Assembly: GCA_002345545.1 (NCBI GenBank)
Contig: DDVW01000048.1
Location: 465 to 36,471 of the forward strand
Source: Stenotrophomonas sp. UBA2302
Lineage (GTDB): Bacteria; Pseudomonadota; Gammaproteobacteria; Xanthomonadales; Xanthomonadaceae
Direction of reading: 5' to 3'
DNA length: 36,007 nt
Of the stretch, positions 1-7,951 are shown piece after piece; positions within the stretch are counted from its first letter, which is position 1; the number at the start of each line of letters is the position of its first letter. A program made the translations under genes and the position numbers. A model generated the notes under the pieces. That model had not been told where the DNA came from, ran no database searches, and worked only from the letters and a program-made list of their open reading frames with translations.

Positions 1-515
1 TCCTGCTCCTGCGCCACCCGCTTCATCGCCTGGGTGTAGCGGCCGTGGGTATCGAGCAGCGCGCCGAAGTCGTACAGCAGCCGCGCCACCGGGGTGACCA
101 GCACCGGCGTGGCGCCCTTGGCGCGTGCGGTGGCGATGTAACGCGACAGGAATGCCGGGTAATCGCTGTCCGGATCGGTGTAGCGGGTGGCGTCCTCGAA
201 CTTGGCATCGTTGTGGCCGAACTGGATCAGCAGCACGTCGCCGCGGCGCAGCTCGCCGGCGATCTGGTCCAGACGTCCTTCGTTGATGAAGCTGCGGGTG
301 CTGCGTCCGCCGATGGCGTGGTTGCGCACCTGCCACTGCGCCGGATCCAGCCAGCTCTGCAGCGCCTGGCCCCAGCCGGCCTGCGGTGCCCGTTCCGGAC
401 CATAGGTGGCGGCGGTGGAATCGGCGGCGATGAAGACCCGCTGCGCGGGTTCGGCCGCAACGGCAACGCCGGCAACCAGGAACAGGGCCAACAGGCAGAG
501 GGCGGAAGGTTTCAT
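1..515 (-). CDS. Rhamnogalacturonan acetylesterase-like SGNH hydrolase (CE12), 3' end cut by window
   Basis: Secreted esterase expected to remove acetyl groups from rhamnogalacturonan. The visible 171 residues begin with a signal peptide (MKPSALCLLALFLVAGVAVA, cleavage near residue 20-22). Block I of the SGNH fold (AADSTAATYG, catalytic Ser near residue 31), a GGRST block (oxyanion Gly) and GHND (oxyanion Asn) follow in CE12 order. The Asp-x-x-His block lies beyond the window. The ATG at 515 starts directly at the signal peptide. It is the last visible gene of a leftward series after kduD and the isomerase, separated from them by a hairpin at 581-606, so it may have its own promoter. The family call is firm; the exact polysaccharide is inferred from neighbours. 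Confidence 0.85.
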   Translation of the reverse strand, partial: MKPSALCLLALFLVAGVAVAAEPAQRVFIAADSTAATYGPERAPQAGWGQALQSWLDPAQWQVRNHAIGGRSTRSFINEGRLDQIAGELRRGDVLLIQFGHNDAKFEDATRYTDPDSDYPAFLSRYIATARAKGATPVLVTPVARLLYDFGALLDTHGRYTQAMKRVAQEQ

Positions 516-580
516 CAGGACTCCGGGAACGGTTGGGGAATCGCCGGCCGGGGTTGCCACGGGCGGCAGCAGCGCAAACA

Positions 581-606
581 ACAAGGGCGCCCGCAGGCGC
601 CCTTGT
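581..606 (-). terminator. Hairpin terminator after the kduD-isomerase transcript
   Basis: A perfect 11-bp stem (581-591 with 596-606) closes a 4-base loop, 36 bases past the isomerase stop codon. On the minus strand a short T-rich stretch (TGTTTG) follows. It probably ends leftward transcription before the acetylesterase gene. Confidence 0.6.
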
Positions 607-641
607 CTGCCCGTGGGGGCAAGGCAACGATGCGACCGGGC

Positions 642-1280
642 TTACTTGCCCAGCACACCCTTCACGTAGGCGACGATGTCGGCATCCTGGGCGTTGTCGA
701 AGAACGCCTTCTGGAAGCGCTCGCCACCGATGGCCTGCTTCACCAGCTCCGGATCGATCGCCTTCAGGCCTTCGATGAAGTCCTTGGAAGCGCCCTGCTT
801 GACCTGTGCCAGGATGCCGGCGTTGGTCATCTGCGATTCCTTGCGCTCGGCCGGGTAACCCTGGCCGCGCTCACCGGCAAACGCCTTCTCGAAGATGTAG
901 CGGATGTTGATTTCCGCACCCCAGCCGAAGCCCTTGGCGAACGGCAGCGCCAGCGCATTGCCGCTGTTGACCTGGGCGAACAGGAACGCGTCGGTCGGCT
1001 CGATGCAGTAGCCGCAGAACACGCCCGGCCATGCGTTGAGCGACATCATCGCGCCCTGCCCGGTGCCGCAGCCGGCGACCACGAAATCCACCGCCTTGGA
1101 ATTCAGCAGCAGCGATGCGCAGATGCCCAGGTGGATGTAGGTCAGGCGGTGGTCGTTGTCACCGTCCATGCCGACGTTGAACACGGTGTGGCCCTGCGCG
1201 GCCGCGACGGTGTTGAGCTGTTCCAGCACCACCGGATTCTTGGCGGCCTGGCTGAACTCCTGCATCAATGCGATTTTCAT
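642..1280 (-). CDS. RpiB/LacAB-family isomerase, likely DhuI-type 5-keto-4-deoxyuronate isomerase
   Basis: A 212-residue sugar isomerase of the RpiB fold. The core carries the family's CGTGQG motif near residue 92, followed by a segment (GVFCGY..PTDAFLF, then LPFAKGFGWGAEIN) unlike ordinary ribose-5-phosphate isomerase B. Streptococcal DhuI, an RpiB-fold enzyme of unsaturated-uronate catabolism, works with an SDR dehydrogenase (DhuD) to turn 4-deoxy-L-threo-5-hexosulose uronate into 2-keto-3-deoxygluconate. Here the gene lies 71 bases downstream of a KduD-type SDR, and no KduI is seen in the window, so it most likely performs the KduI step. The fold is certain; the substrate is inferred from context. 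The ATG at 1280 has only a weak GAGAG ribosome site. Confidence 0.8.
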   Translation of the reverse strand: MKIALMQEFSQAAKNPVVLEQLNTVAAAQGHTVFNVGMDGDNDHRLTYIHLGICASLLLNSKAVDFVVAGCGTGQGAMMSLNAWPGVFCGYCIEPTDAFLFAQVNSGNALALPFAKGFGWGAEINIRYIFEKAFAGERGQGYPAERKESQMTNAGILAQVKQGASKDFIEGLKAIDPELVKQAIGGERFQKAFFDNAQDADIVAYVKGVLGK

Positions 1281-1351
1281 GGCGAAACTCTCTATTCAGT
1301 ACGGGATTGCATGAAGCGTGCGCGGCAGCGGCGCACACGCGGGAAACGGGA

Positions 1352-2107
1352 TCAGCGCGCCAGCCAGCCACCGTCGACCGGGATGATCGCGCCGTTGACG
1401 TAGTCCGAGGCGCTGGACGCCAGGAACACGGCGGTGCCGCCCAGGTCTTCCGGCTTGCCCCAGCGGCCGGCCGGGATGCGGTCCAGGATCGCCTGGTTGC
1501 GGTCCTCGTCGGCACGCAGCTGCGCGGTGTTGTCGGTGGCCATGTAGCCCGGGGCGATGGCGTTGATGGTCACGCCCTTGCCGGCCCACTCGTTGGCCAG
1601 CAGCCGGGTGATGCCGGCGATGCCGCTCTTGGAAGCGGTGTAGGACGGCACGCGGATGCCGCCCTGGAAGGACAGCATCGAGGCGATGTTGATGATCTTG
1701 CCGCTGCCCTGGGCGATGAACTGCTTGCCGGCGGCCTGGCTCATGAAGAACGCCGACTTGATGTTCACGTTCATCACGTCGTCCCAGTCCTTCTCGCTGA
1801 ACTCGACCGCGTCGGCGCGACGGATCAGCCCGGCGTTGTTGACCAGGATGTCGATGCGGCCCAGCCCGGCGATGGTCTCGGCGACCACGCGCTCGACCGG
1901 CTCGATGCTGATCAGGTTGGCGTCGATGTTGAGGAAGCGGCGGCCCAGCGCACGCACCTTCTCGGCGGTTTCATCGGCCGGCACGATGCCGGCGCCGGCG
2001 ATATCGGCACCGGCGGCGGCCAGTGCCAGCGCGATGCCCTGGCCCAGACCGGTATTGGCACCGGTTACCAGAGCGACCTTGCCTTCGAGACTGAATGGAT
2101 TCGTCAT
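1352..2107 (-). CDS. kduD: 2-dehydro-3-deoxy-D-gluconate 5-dehydrogenase (KduD-like SDR)
   Basis: A 251-residue cytoplasmic short-chain dehydrogenase, the usual KduD length. It reduces 2,5-diketo-3-deoxygluconate to 2-keto-3-deoxygluconate with NAD(P)H. Visible motifs are the nucleotide-binding TGANTGLGQG near residue 17, NNAG near 90, the catalytic Ser (IASMLSF) and the Y-x-x-x-K pair (YTASKSG). The start at 2107 is set by GGGAGAGGAA just upstream; the open frame continues upstream to 2266 but lacks such a site. It is the first gene of a leftward unit with the DhuI-like isomerase. Its leader holds a probable LacI-family operator at 2252-2265 and a GC-rich hairpin around 2202-2227. Confidence 0.9.
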   Translation of the reverse strand: MTNPFSLEGKVALVTGANTGLGQGIALALAAAGADIAGAGIVPADETAEKVRALGRRFLNIDANLISIEPVERVVAETIAGLGRIDILVNNAGLIRRADAVEFSEKDWDDVMNVNIKSAFFMSQAAGKQFIAQGSGKIINIASMLSFQGGIRVPSYTASKSGIAGITRLLANEWAGKGVTINAIAPGYMATDNTAQLRADEDRNQAILDRIPAGRWGKPEDLGGTAVFLASSASDYVNGAIIPVDGGWLAR

Positions 2108-2244
2108 GGTGTTCCTCTCCCTGAAGCGGTGGTTCGTTGATGCCGGCGCGATCGCCGGAGGGGATATAGCGGCACTGCCGCCGCCGGAGCGGTGCAAGCC
2201 GGAGCCCGGGGTGGGGGTCCCGGGTCCGTTGGAGGCCATTCTAG

Positions 2245-2273
2245 CCATAAAGGAAACCGGTGTCATTTTGCAT
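2245..2273 (-). promoter_or_regulatory. Promoter/operator block upstream of kduD (copy 1)
   Basis: The forward strand carries AAACCGGTGTCAT-T-TTGCA at 2254-2272. The centre is an ACCGGT palindrome extended to GAAACCGGTGTC, a LacI-family operator shape. On the minus strand a weak -35 (ATGCAA) and -10 (TTATGG) are 17 bases apart with the operator in the spacer, a classic repression layout. Copy 2 at 8842-8862 matches at 18 of 19 core positions. The likely binder is the LacI protein encoded at 2316-3401. Confidence 0.6.
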
Positions 2274-2315
2274 TGCGGAATACCGGGTTCCCTTTTCAGA
2301 ACAACAGCCTGGAGC

Positions 2316-3401
2316 TCAATCCTGGGGCGGTTGGCAGGAATCGCGCACGATCAGGTGCGGGCGCACGCTGGCCACCGGCAACGGCGTGTGGCCTTCCGGC
2401 TGGATCAGCATCGCGGCCGCTGTTCTCCCGGTGTCACGGGTGTTGCGACGCACCGAGGTCAGTGGCGGCCACAGCCGCGAGGCCAGCGGACTGTCGTCGT
2501 AGCCGACCACCGACAGTTCACGCGGAATGTTGATGCCCTCGCGCATGGCGACCTTGTAGACGCCGGCCGCCATCTCGTCGTTGCCGGTGAAGATCGCGGT
2601 CGGCCGCTGCTTGCCGAGCAGCAGCTTCTCGGCCGCGGCCACGCCCGACTCGAAGGTGTAACCGGCCTCGATGACGCGCGCCGGCGGCAGTTCGATGCCG
2701 CGGTTGCGCAGTGCCTCGATGAAGCCGTCGGTGCGCTCGTGCGCCGAGCGGTAGGCGCTGGGACCGGTGATCAGGGCGATGTCCTGGTGGCCGAGCGAGA
2801 GCAGGTAGTCGGCCGCTTCGGCGGCGCCGTCGCGGTCGTGGGTGATCACCATCTGCGAGGTGTCATCCAGCGGCAGCGAGGCGATGCGGGTGAAGCGGCA
2901 GCCGATCTCCTCGAGCATGTCCGCCAGCGCCTGGTCTTCCGAGGCGCGCGGCACCAGGATCACCCCGTGCAGCTTCTGCTGCTGCACGAAACGCTTCACC
3001 CCCTCGATGTAGCCGGGGCTGCGGGTGTCGCACGGATGCACCACCAGCTCGAAGCTGGAGCCGCGCAGCGCGTCCAGTGCACCGTACTGCATGTCCACCA
3101 GGTACTGCGCGGTCGGATTGTCGTAGACCATGCCGATCAGGAACGAGCGCCGGAACGCCAGCCCACGGGCCAGCGGATCGGGCGCGTAACCGACCTCGCG
3201 CATCAGCGCCTCGACCTTCTCGCGGGTGTCTTTGCGCACCAGCGGCGAGTTGTTGATGATCCGCGACACGGTCTTCTTGGAAACCCCCGACAGCCGCGCG
3301 ATGTCGTTGATCGTGGCGGGGCGGCCCACCGGGCGGGTGGTCGTGTCTGGGTCGGCTTTCTTGCGCAAGGCGATGTCCTTGAAACCGTTCAATGCAGGCA
3401 T
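2316..3401 (-). CDS. LacI-family transcriptional regulator of the uronate/pectin locus
   Basis: A 361-residue repressor: an N-terminal LacI helix-turn-helix and hinge (GRPATINDIARLSGVSKKTV, residues about 26-45, hinge to about 85) followed by a periplasmic-binding-protein-like effector domain (SFLIGMVYDN to the end). An unusual 25-residue Lys/Arg/Thr-rich tail precedes the helix-turn-helix; a GTG at codon 25 could be an alternative start. It lies 15 bases after the GH43 gene and is probably co-transcribed with it. Two near-identical operator blocks upstream of kduD and of the hydratase-TRAP operon suggest it controls both. The effector is probably a uronate breakdown product; nothing in the sequence proves which. 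Confidence 0.88.
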   Translation of the reverse strand: MPALNGFKDIALRKKADPDTTTRPVGRPATINDIARLSGVSKKTVSRIINNSPLVRKDTREKVEALMREVGYAPDPLARGLAFRRSFLIGMVYDNPTAQYLVDMQYGALDALRGSSFELVVHPCDTRSPGYIEGVKRFVQQQKLHGVILVPRASEDQALADMLEEIGCRFTRIASLPLDDTSQMVITHDRDGAAEAADYLLSLGHQDIALITGPSAYRSAHERTDGFIEALRNRGIELPPARVIEAGYTFESGVAAAEKLLLGKQRPTAIFTGNDEMAAGVYKVAMREGINIPRELSVVGYDDSPLASRLWPPLTSVRRNTRDTGRTAAAMLIQPEGHTPLPVASVRPHLIVRDSCQPPQD

Positions 3402-3416
3402 TCTATCGGTCCGCGA

Positions 3417-5006
3417 TCAATCAAGAGCGCGGTAGCGGAACTGGCGGAAGCGCACCTTGCCCTCGCCTGCCGCGTAGATGGCCGGCTTCAGCGCCAGGAA
3501 GCCGCCGGCGACATTGTGGTGGTAGCCGGAGACTTCCATCTGCACCGGGTACTTCTGCCAGTGGCTGCCGTCGCGGGAGGTGTGCACGGTGAGGATATGC
3601 CGGTTGTTGGTGACCCGCAGCCACAGCCTGCCCCCCTTTGCACTGGCCTTGGGCCTGAGCGGACGCTCATCGCCATAACGGTGCAGGATGAAATCCTCGC
3701 CATTGCTGCCCACCCCGGCATACAGGCGGTCACTGTAGAACAGCAGCGCACCGCCGAAGGCACCCGGCTCGATCTCCATTTCCACCTCGAACTGGTAGGC
3801 CACGTCACCGGCGATGGCGGTCAGCGGCGAGGCGTCGCGCGGGGTGCTGCCCTTGCCCTGCACCGTCAGGCCGTCCTTGCCGAAGCCCAGGCGCCGGTAC
3901 TCGTCCGGGGCCGGATTGAAGAACGACCACTGGGCGCCGAGCGTGGCACCCCTGAAGTCGTCCGACAGCGCCATGCCATGCGCCTGCGGCTGGCCGGCCG
4001 GCTTGGCCAGCGGCGTGCCGAGGTCACCGCCGGTGGCCACGAACCAGCCGTCCTTCGTCCATTCGATCGGCTCCAGCAGCATCTGCCGGCCCAGCGTCCA
4101 GTAGCCGTTCTCGTAGCCGTGGTAGACCATCCAGTCACGGCCGTCGGTGCCTTCGACAATCGTGGCGTGGCCGCGCGACCACCACGGCTCGTCGCGGCTG
4201 ACGGTGCGCATGATCGGGTTGTGCGGCGCGTTCTCCCACGGCCCGTGGATCGAGCGCGAGCGCGCACTGATCACCATGTGCCCGGTCGGCGGGCCGGCGG
4301 TGCCGCCCACGGCGGTGGTCATGTAGTACCAGCCGTCGCGGAAGCTGATCTTCGGGCCTTCCTGGGCGTAGGCTTCCACGTCCCAGCTTTCCGGATAGCG
4401 CCAGCCGTCGTAGACGTGCTTCGGCGTGCCGACCACGCTCAGGCCGTCATCGGCCAGCTGCACGTAGGCGCCGGCCGACAGGAACAGGTAGCGCTTGCCG
4501 TCCTCGCCCACCGCGTGGCCCGGGTCGATGTACTTGCCCAGGCCGATATCGACCGGCTCGCTCCACGGCCCGTTGATGTCATCGGCCCACACCACCCAGT
4601 TGCTGCGCAGGTTGCCTTCGGTACCGCCCACCCGCGCCGGGAAATAGATGAAGTAGCGGCCGTTGTGCTTGACGATGTCCGGCGCCCAGATCGACCCCAC
4701 ATTCTTGGTGATGGCATGGCCCAGCGGCCGCCAGTTGACCAGGTCCTTCGAATGCCAGATCGGCAGGCCGGGGTAGGCGTCAAACGAGGACAGGGTGAGG
4801 TAGTAGTCCTCGCCGTCCTTGAGCACCGACGGGTCCGGACGGTCGCCGGCCAGCACCGGGTTGAGGAAGCGGCCATCGCCCAGATCGGCCTGGCGCTGGT
4901 GCTCGATGCCACGTTTCCAGGCCGATGGCGCGTCCTTGGCCAGTGCCGGGGTGGCGGCCAGCAGGCAACTGACGGCCAGCGCGGCCAGGGTACGGGTCAC
5001 GTTCAT
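3417..5006 (-). CDS. Secreted GH43 family glycoside hydrolase
   Basis: A 529-residue exported glycosidase. A Sec signal peptide ends near residue 23 (..ATPALAKD). The five-bladed GH43 propeller begins with RPDPS (catalytic base Asp near residue 58), then WAPDI (transition-state Asp blade) and EGPKI (probable general acid Glu). The last 190 residues form a beta-sandwich of the GH43 C2/DUF1349 kind. Such enzymes remove arabinose, xylose or galactose side chains; next to rhamnogalacturonan esterases a pectin side chain is likely, but GH43 substrates cannot be read from motifs. The start at 5006 is supported by GTGGAGATG upstream; the open frame reaches 5078 but the added residues do not look secretory. 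Confidence 0.87.
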   Translation of the reverse strand: MNVTRTLAALAVSCLLAATPALAKDAPSAWKRGIEHQRQADLGDGRFLNPVLAGDRPDPSVLKDGEDYYLTLSSFDAYPGLPIWHSKDLVNWRPLGHAITKNVGSIWAPDIVKHNGRYFIYFPARVGGTEGNLRSNWVVWADDINGPWSEPVDIGLGKYIDPGHAVGEDGKRYLFLSAGAYVQLADDGLSVVGTPKHVYDGWRYPESWDVEAYAQEGPKISFRDGWYYMTTAVGGTAGPPTGHMVISARSRSIHGPWENAPHNPIMRTVSRDEPWWSRGHATIVEGTDGRDWMVYHGYENGYWTLGRQMLLEPIEWTKDGWFVATGGDLGTPLAKPAGQPQAHGMALSDDFRGATLGAQWSFFNPAPDEYRRLGFGKDGLTVQGKGSTPRDASPLTAIAGDVAYQFEVEMEIEPGAFGGALLFYSDRLYAGVGSNGEDFILHRYGDERPLRPKASAKGGRLWLRVTNNRHILTVHTSRDGSHWQKYPVQMEVSGYHHNVAGGFLALKPAIYAAGEGKVRFRQFRYRALD

Positions 5007-5059
5007 TACATCTCCACAGGGAAGGCGGGGACAGCCCCGCCGGTCGTCACACAAGCCAA

Positions 5060-5089
5060 CCGGTGCGGACGCAGGCACGTCCGCACCGG
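5060..5089 (-). terminator. Hairpin after the TRAP operon
   Basis: A perfect 12-bp stem (5060-5071 with 5078-5089) closes a 6-base loop, 7 bases past the dctM stop. It probably ends the leftward hydratase-TRAP transcript and separates it from GH43-lacI. There is no long T run, so it may be leaky. Confidence 0.6.
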
Positions 5090-5096
5090 GTTTGCA

Positions 5097-6380
5097 TCAA
5101 CTGCGCAGCAACGCCGGCAGCCACAGCGACATCTCCGGGAACAGCGCCACCAGCAGCAGCACCGCCAGTCCGGCCAGCCAGAACGGCCAGATGGTCTTCA
5201 TGCTTTCACCGACGCTGATCTTGCCGATGGCGGTACCGATGAACAGCACCGAGCCCACCGGCGGCGTGACCAGGCCCAGGCCACCGGCCAGCACCAGCAC
5301 CAGCCCGAAGTGGATCGGATCGATGCCGTAGGCGCGCGCCACCGGCAGGAAGATCGGCGTGCAGATCAGGATCAGCGGCGCCAGGTCCATGAAGGTGCCC
5401 AGCAACAGCAGCATCAGCACGATCATCACCAGCACCATGTGCTTGCTGTGGGCGAACGACTGCAGGAAGTCGACCGCCGCCGCCGGCACCTGCAGGTAGG
5501 CCAGCAGCCAGCCGAATACCGCCGCGGTGGCGATCACGAACAGGATCACGCCGGTGCTGCGCGCGGCATGCACCACGGTTTCCAGGAACTCCTTCACCCG
5601 CAGCTGGCGGTACAGCACGATGGTCACCAGCAGCGCGTAGACCACCGCGATCGCCGCCGATTCCACCGCGGTGAAGATGCCGGCACGGATACCGACGAAG
5701 ATCAGCGCGACCAGCCCCAGCCCCGGCAGCGCCGCGACCAGCCGCGTCAGCACCGCGCGCAGGCCCGGGAACGGCTCCACGCCGTAGCCGCGGCGACGCG
5801 CCACCGCATAGCCGGTGACCATCAGCACCACGGTCATCAACAGCGCCGGAACAATACCGGCGGCGAACAGGTCGGCGATGGAGAGACCGCCGCCTGCCGC
5901 CGCCGAAAACAGGATCAGGTTGTGCGAGGGCGGCACCAGCAGCGCCACCAGCGCCGCGGTGATGCTGACGTTGACCGCGAAGTCGCGGTCGTAACCGCGC
6001 TTGACCATCTGCGGAATCATCGTGCCGCCGACCGCCGAGACATCGGCAATCGCCGAACCGGACACACCACCGAAGAACAGCGAGGACAGGATCGAGACCT
6101 GGCCCAGGCCGCCGCGCACACGCCCGACCAGCGAGGAGGCCAGCGAGATCAGCCGCTCGGAGATGCCACCGCGCATCATGATTTCACCGGCGAAGATGAA
6201 CAGCGGAATGGCGATCAGCGACGCCGAACCGGTGCCGGCGGAGATCTGCTGCACCAGCACGATGCTGGGCAGGTCCAGGTACAGCAGCGTGGCCAGCGCC
6301 GCGGCGGCCAGCGCATAGGCCACCGGCACGCCGATCAACAGCAGTACGCCGAACACGGCGAAGAGGATTGCAATGCCCAT
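5097..6380 (-). CDS. TRAP transporter large membrane subunit (DctM-like)
   Basis: The 427-residue permease of a tripartite ATP-independent periplasmic transporter, driving solute uptake with a sodium or proton gradient. Nearly the whole chain is hydrophobic, consistent with about 12 membrane segments. DctM signatures visible include the conserved IPLFIFAGEIMMRGG stretch and the C-terminal LVTPPVG. The ATG at 6380 follows the dctQ stop as TGA-GC-ATG; a TTG two codons upstream is possible but less likely. It forms one operon with dctQ, dctP and the hydratase. The neighbours point to a uronate or a similar pectin-derived acid as substrate rather than C4-dicarboxylates. Confidence 0.92.
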   Translation of the reverse strand: MGIAILFAVFGVLLLIGVPVAYALAAAALATLLYLDLPSIVLVQQISAGTGSASLIAIPLFIFAGEIMMRGGISERLISLASSLVGRVRGGLGQVSILSSLFFGGVSGSAIADVSAVGGTMIPQMVKRGYDRDFAVNVSITAALVALLVPPSHNLILFSAAAGGGLSIADLFAAGIVPALLMTVVLMVTGYAVARRRGYGVEPFPGLRAVLTRLVAALPGLGLVALIFVGIRAGIFTAVESAAIAVVYALLVTIVLYRQLRVKEFLETVVHAARSTGVILFVIATAAVFGWLLAYLQVPAAAVDFLQSFAHSKHMVLVMIVLMLLLLGTFMDLAPLILICTPIFLPVARAYGIDPIHFGLVLVLAGGLGLVTPPVGSVLFIGTAIGKISVGESMKTIWPFWLAGLAVLLLVALFPEMSLWLPALLRS

Positions 6381-6382
6381 GC

Positions 6383-6901
6383 TCAACGTCCCTTTTCAAT
6401 GGCGGCCGGATACAGCGACAGCACCAGCCGGTTCAAGGCGAAAACCACCATCAGCGCACCGCCGATGCTCAGCGGCAGGTAGTTCACGCTCTGCGGCAGG
6501 CTGGCGCCGGCGGTCTTGATGTGCAGCCCGTCCATCCACAGCACCCAGCCCCAGACGGCGATAAAACCGCCGATGGTGGCGATGATCAGCGGCACCAGCG
6601 CGTCGACCAGGCGCTTGAGCAGCGGGTTCATGTGCTCGGCCAGCAGGTAGAAGCCGAAGTGGCGGTTGGTGTGCACGCCGGCGGCGGCCCCCAGGCTCAT
6701 CGCCGTGCTCAGCATCAGCAGCGTCACCGGCTCGGTCCAGCTGGGCGAATCGTTGATCACATAACGGGCGAACACCTGCCAGCCCTGCACCACCACCAGC
6801 CCGAGCAGGGCGATCGCGGCAACATGGATGACCCCACTGGCCAGTTGTTCCAGCAGTTTCTGCGGGCCGTTCAAGGCCGGACTTACATTGGAATCGGACA
6901 T
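6383..6901 (-). CDS. TRAP transporter small membrane subunit (DctQ-like)
   Basis: A 172-residue inner-membrane protein with about four hydrophobic helices and the family pattern of an early W-x-V-FARYV segment (residues about 40-50) and a WTEPV motif. It forms the membrane unit with DctM. An ATG at 6901 is chosen over a GTG at 6907 because the GAGG element, which overlaps the dctP stop codon, is nine bases from the ATG but only three from the GTG. It is tightly packed between dctP and dctM, so translation is probably coupled. Confidence 0.88.
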   Translation of the reverse strand: MSDSNVSPALNGPQKLLEQLASGVIHVAAIALLGLVVVQGWQVFARYVINDSPSWTEPVTLLMLSTAMSLGAAAGVHTNRHFGFYLLAEHMNPLLKRLVDALVPLIIATIGGFIAVWGWVLWMDGLHIKTAGASLPQSVNYLPLSIGGALMVVFALNRLVLSLYPAAIEKGR

Positions 6902-6912
6902 CGACACGGGCC

Positions 6913-7917
6913 TCAGGCGAAATCACGGATGCGGCGGTGGAGGGCGGCGATCTCCGGCTGCTGCAGGTACTGGCGCAGCAACGGTTCGGCGGCCGCACGG
7001 AAGGCGGCCATGTCCACCGCGTTGGCCTTCACTCCCGAGGCCAGTACCGCCTGCCGGGCCTTGTCCTCGGAGGCGTCCCAGGCGCTGCGCATCTGCTGCA
7101 CCGACTGCCGCGCCAGCTCCAGCAGCAGTTGCCGGTCGGCCGGGCGCAGCGCCTCCAGGCTGCGGCGTGACATCAGCAGGATGTCCGGCGCATAGGAATG
7201 CTCGCTCTGCGACCAGTAACGGGCCGCCTCGAAATGGCGGCTGGAATGGAAGCTGCGCATGTTGTTCTCGGCACCGTCGATCATGTGCGTCTCCATGCCG
7301 GAGAACGTGTCGCCCAGCGACATCGGCGTCGGGTTGGCACCGAACAGGCGCATCAGCTGCAGGAAGATGTCCGAGCTGGCCACGCGCAGCTTCAGCCCGT
7401 GCAGGTCGTTCGGCTCCACAATCGGATGCTTGGTGTTGTAGAAGCAGCGCGCGCCGCAGTCGTAGATCGCCAGCCCGACCAGATCGCGGCTCTCGAAGCC
7501 GCGCAGCACGTCCTCGGCGATACCGCTGTCCAGCGCGTGGCGCATGTGCGCGACCGAGTCGAACACGTACGGCAGGCACAGCGCCTGGGTCAGCGGGAAG
7601 GCATTGTTCAGCGCGCCGGAATAGACGCGGGTAATGTCGATCGCACCGAAGCGGGCCATGTCGATGGCTTCCGATTCGCGGCCAAGCTGGCCGGAGTGGT
7701 ACTGGTTCAAGCGCAGCCGGCCACCGGTCTGCTGCTCGAGCTGCTGCCCGATCCATTTGACCGCGGTGACGGTCGGATAGTCGGCCACGTGCACGTCGGT
7801 GGCGGTCAGCAGCTGGCCGCTGCCGCCGGCATTGCCGCCGCCGGCCGAACACGCCCCCAGCAGCGGCGCGGCCAGCGCGCCCAGGCTGGTGGTGAGAAAA
7901 CTTCTGCGAGTGATCAT
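6913..7917 (-). CDS. TRAP transporter substrate-binding lipoprotein (DctP-like)
   Basis: A 334-residue periplasmic solute receptor. The N-terminus combines a twin-arginine-like motif (TRRSFL) with a lipobox (LLGAC, Cys near residue 22), so it is probably a membrane-anchored lipoprotein; many TRAP receptors are instead free in the periplasm. The body carries the family pattern LKLRVASSDIF followed by NPTPMSLGD, where the Arg normally pairs with the substrate carboxylate. The ATG at 7917 has a clear GGAGGG site; the open frame upstream is out of character. It lies 34 bases after the hydratase gene. The carboxylate ligand is inferred to be a uronate from context. Confidence 0.9.
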   Translation of the reverse strand: MITRRSFLTTSLGALAAPLLGACSAGGGNAGGSGQLLTATDVHVADYPTVTAVKWIGQQLEQQTGGRLRLNQYHSGQLGRESEAIDMARFGAIDITRVYSGALNNAFPLTQALCLPYVFDSVAHMRHALDSGIAEDVLRGFESRDLVGLAIYDCGARCFYNTKHPIVEPNDLHGLKLRVASSDIFLQLMRLFGANPTPMSLGDTFSGMETHMIDGAENNMRSFHSSRHFEAARYWSQSEHSYAPDILLMSRRSLEALRPADRQLLLELARQSVQQMRSAWDASEDKARQAVLASGVKANAVDMAAFRAAAEPLLRQYLQQPEIAALHRRIRDFA

Positions 7918-7951
7918 TGCGCCCTCCGCGCGTACCCGCTGCACGGACCGG

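Noticed and set aside
2202..2227. GC-rich hairpin (CCCGGG pair with bulge) in the kduD leader as an attenuator
   Set aside because: No leader peptide, alternative pairing or T run was found; kept only as a remark under kduD.
5050..5075. A third operator copy (CAACCGGTGCGG) between GH43 and TRAP genes
   Set aside because: Only the ACCGGT core matches, and it is part of the terminator stem.
1656..6482. A 1608-codon open frame on the + strand across kduD, lacI, GH43 and TRAP genes
   Set aside because: It is antisense to well-supported genes; in GC-rich DNA the opposite strand of real genes is often open. The product is Arg/His/Gln-rich with no recognisable domain.
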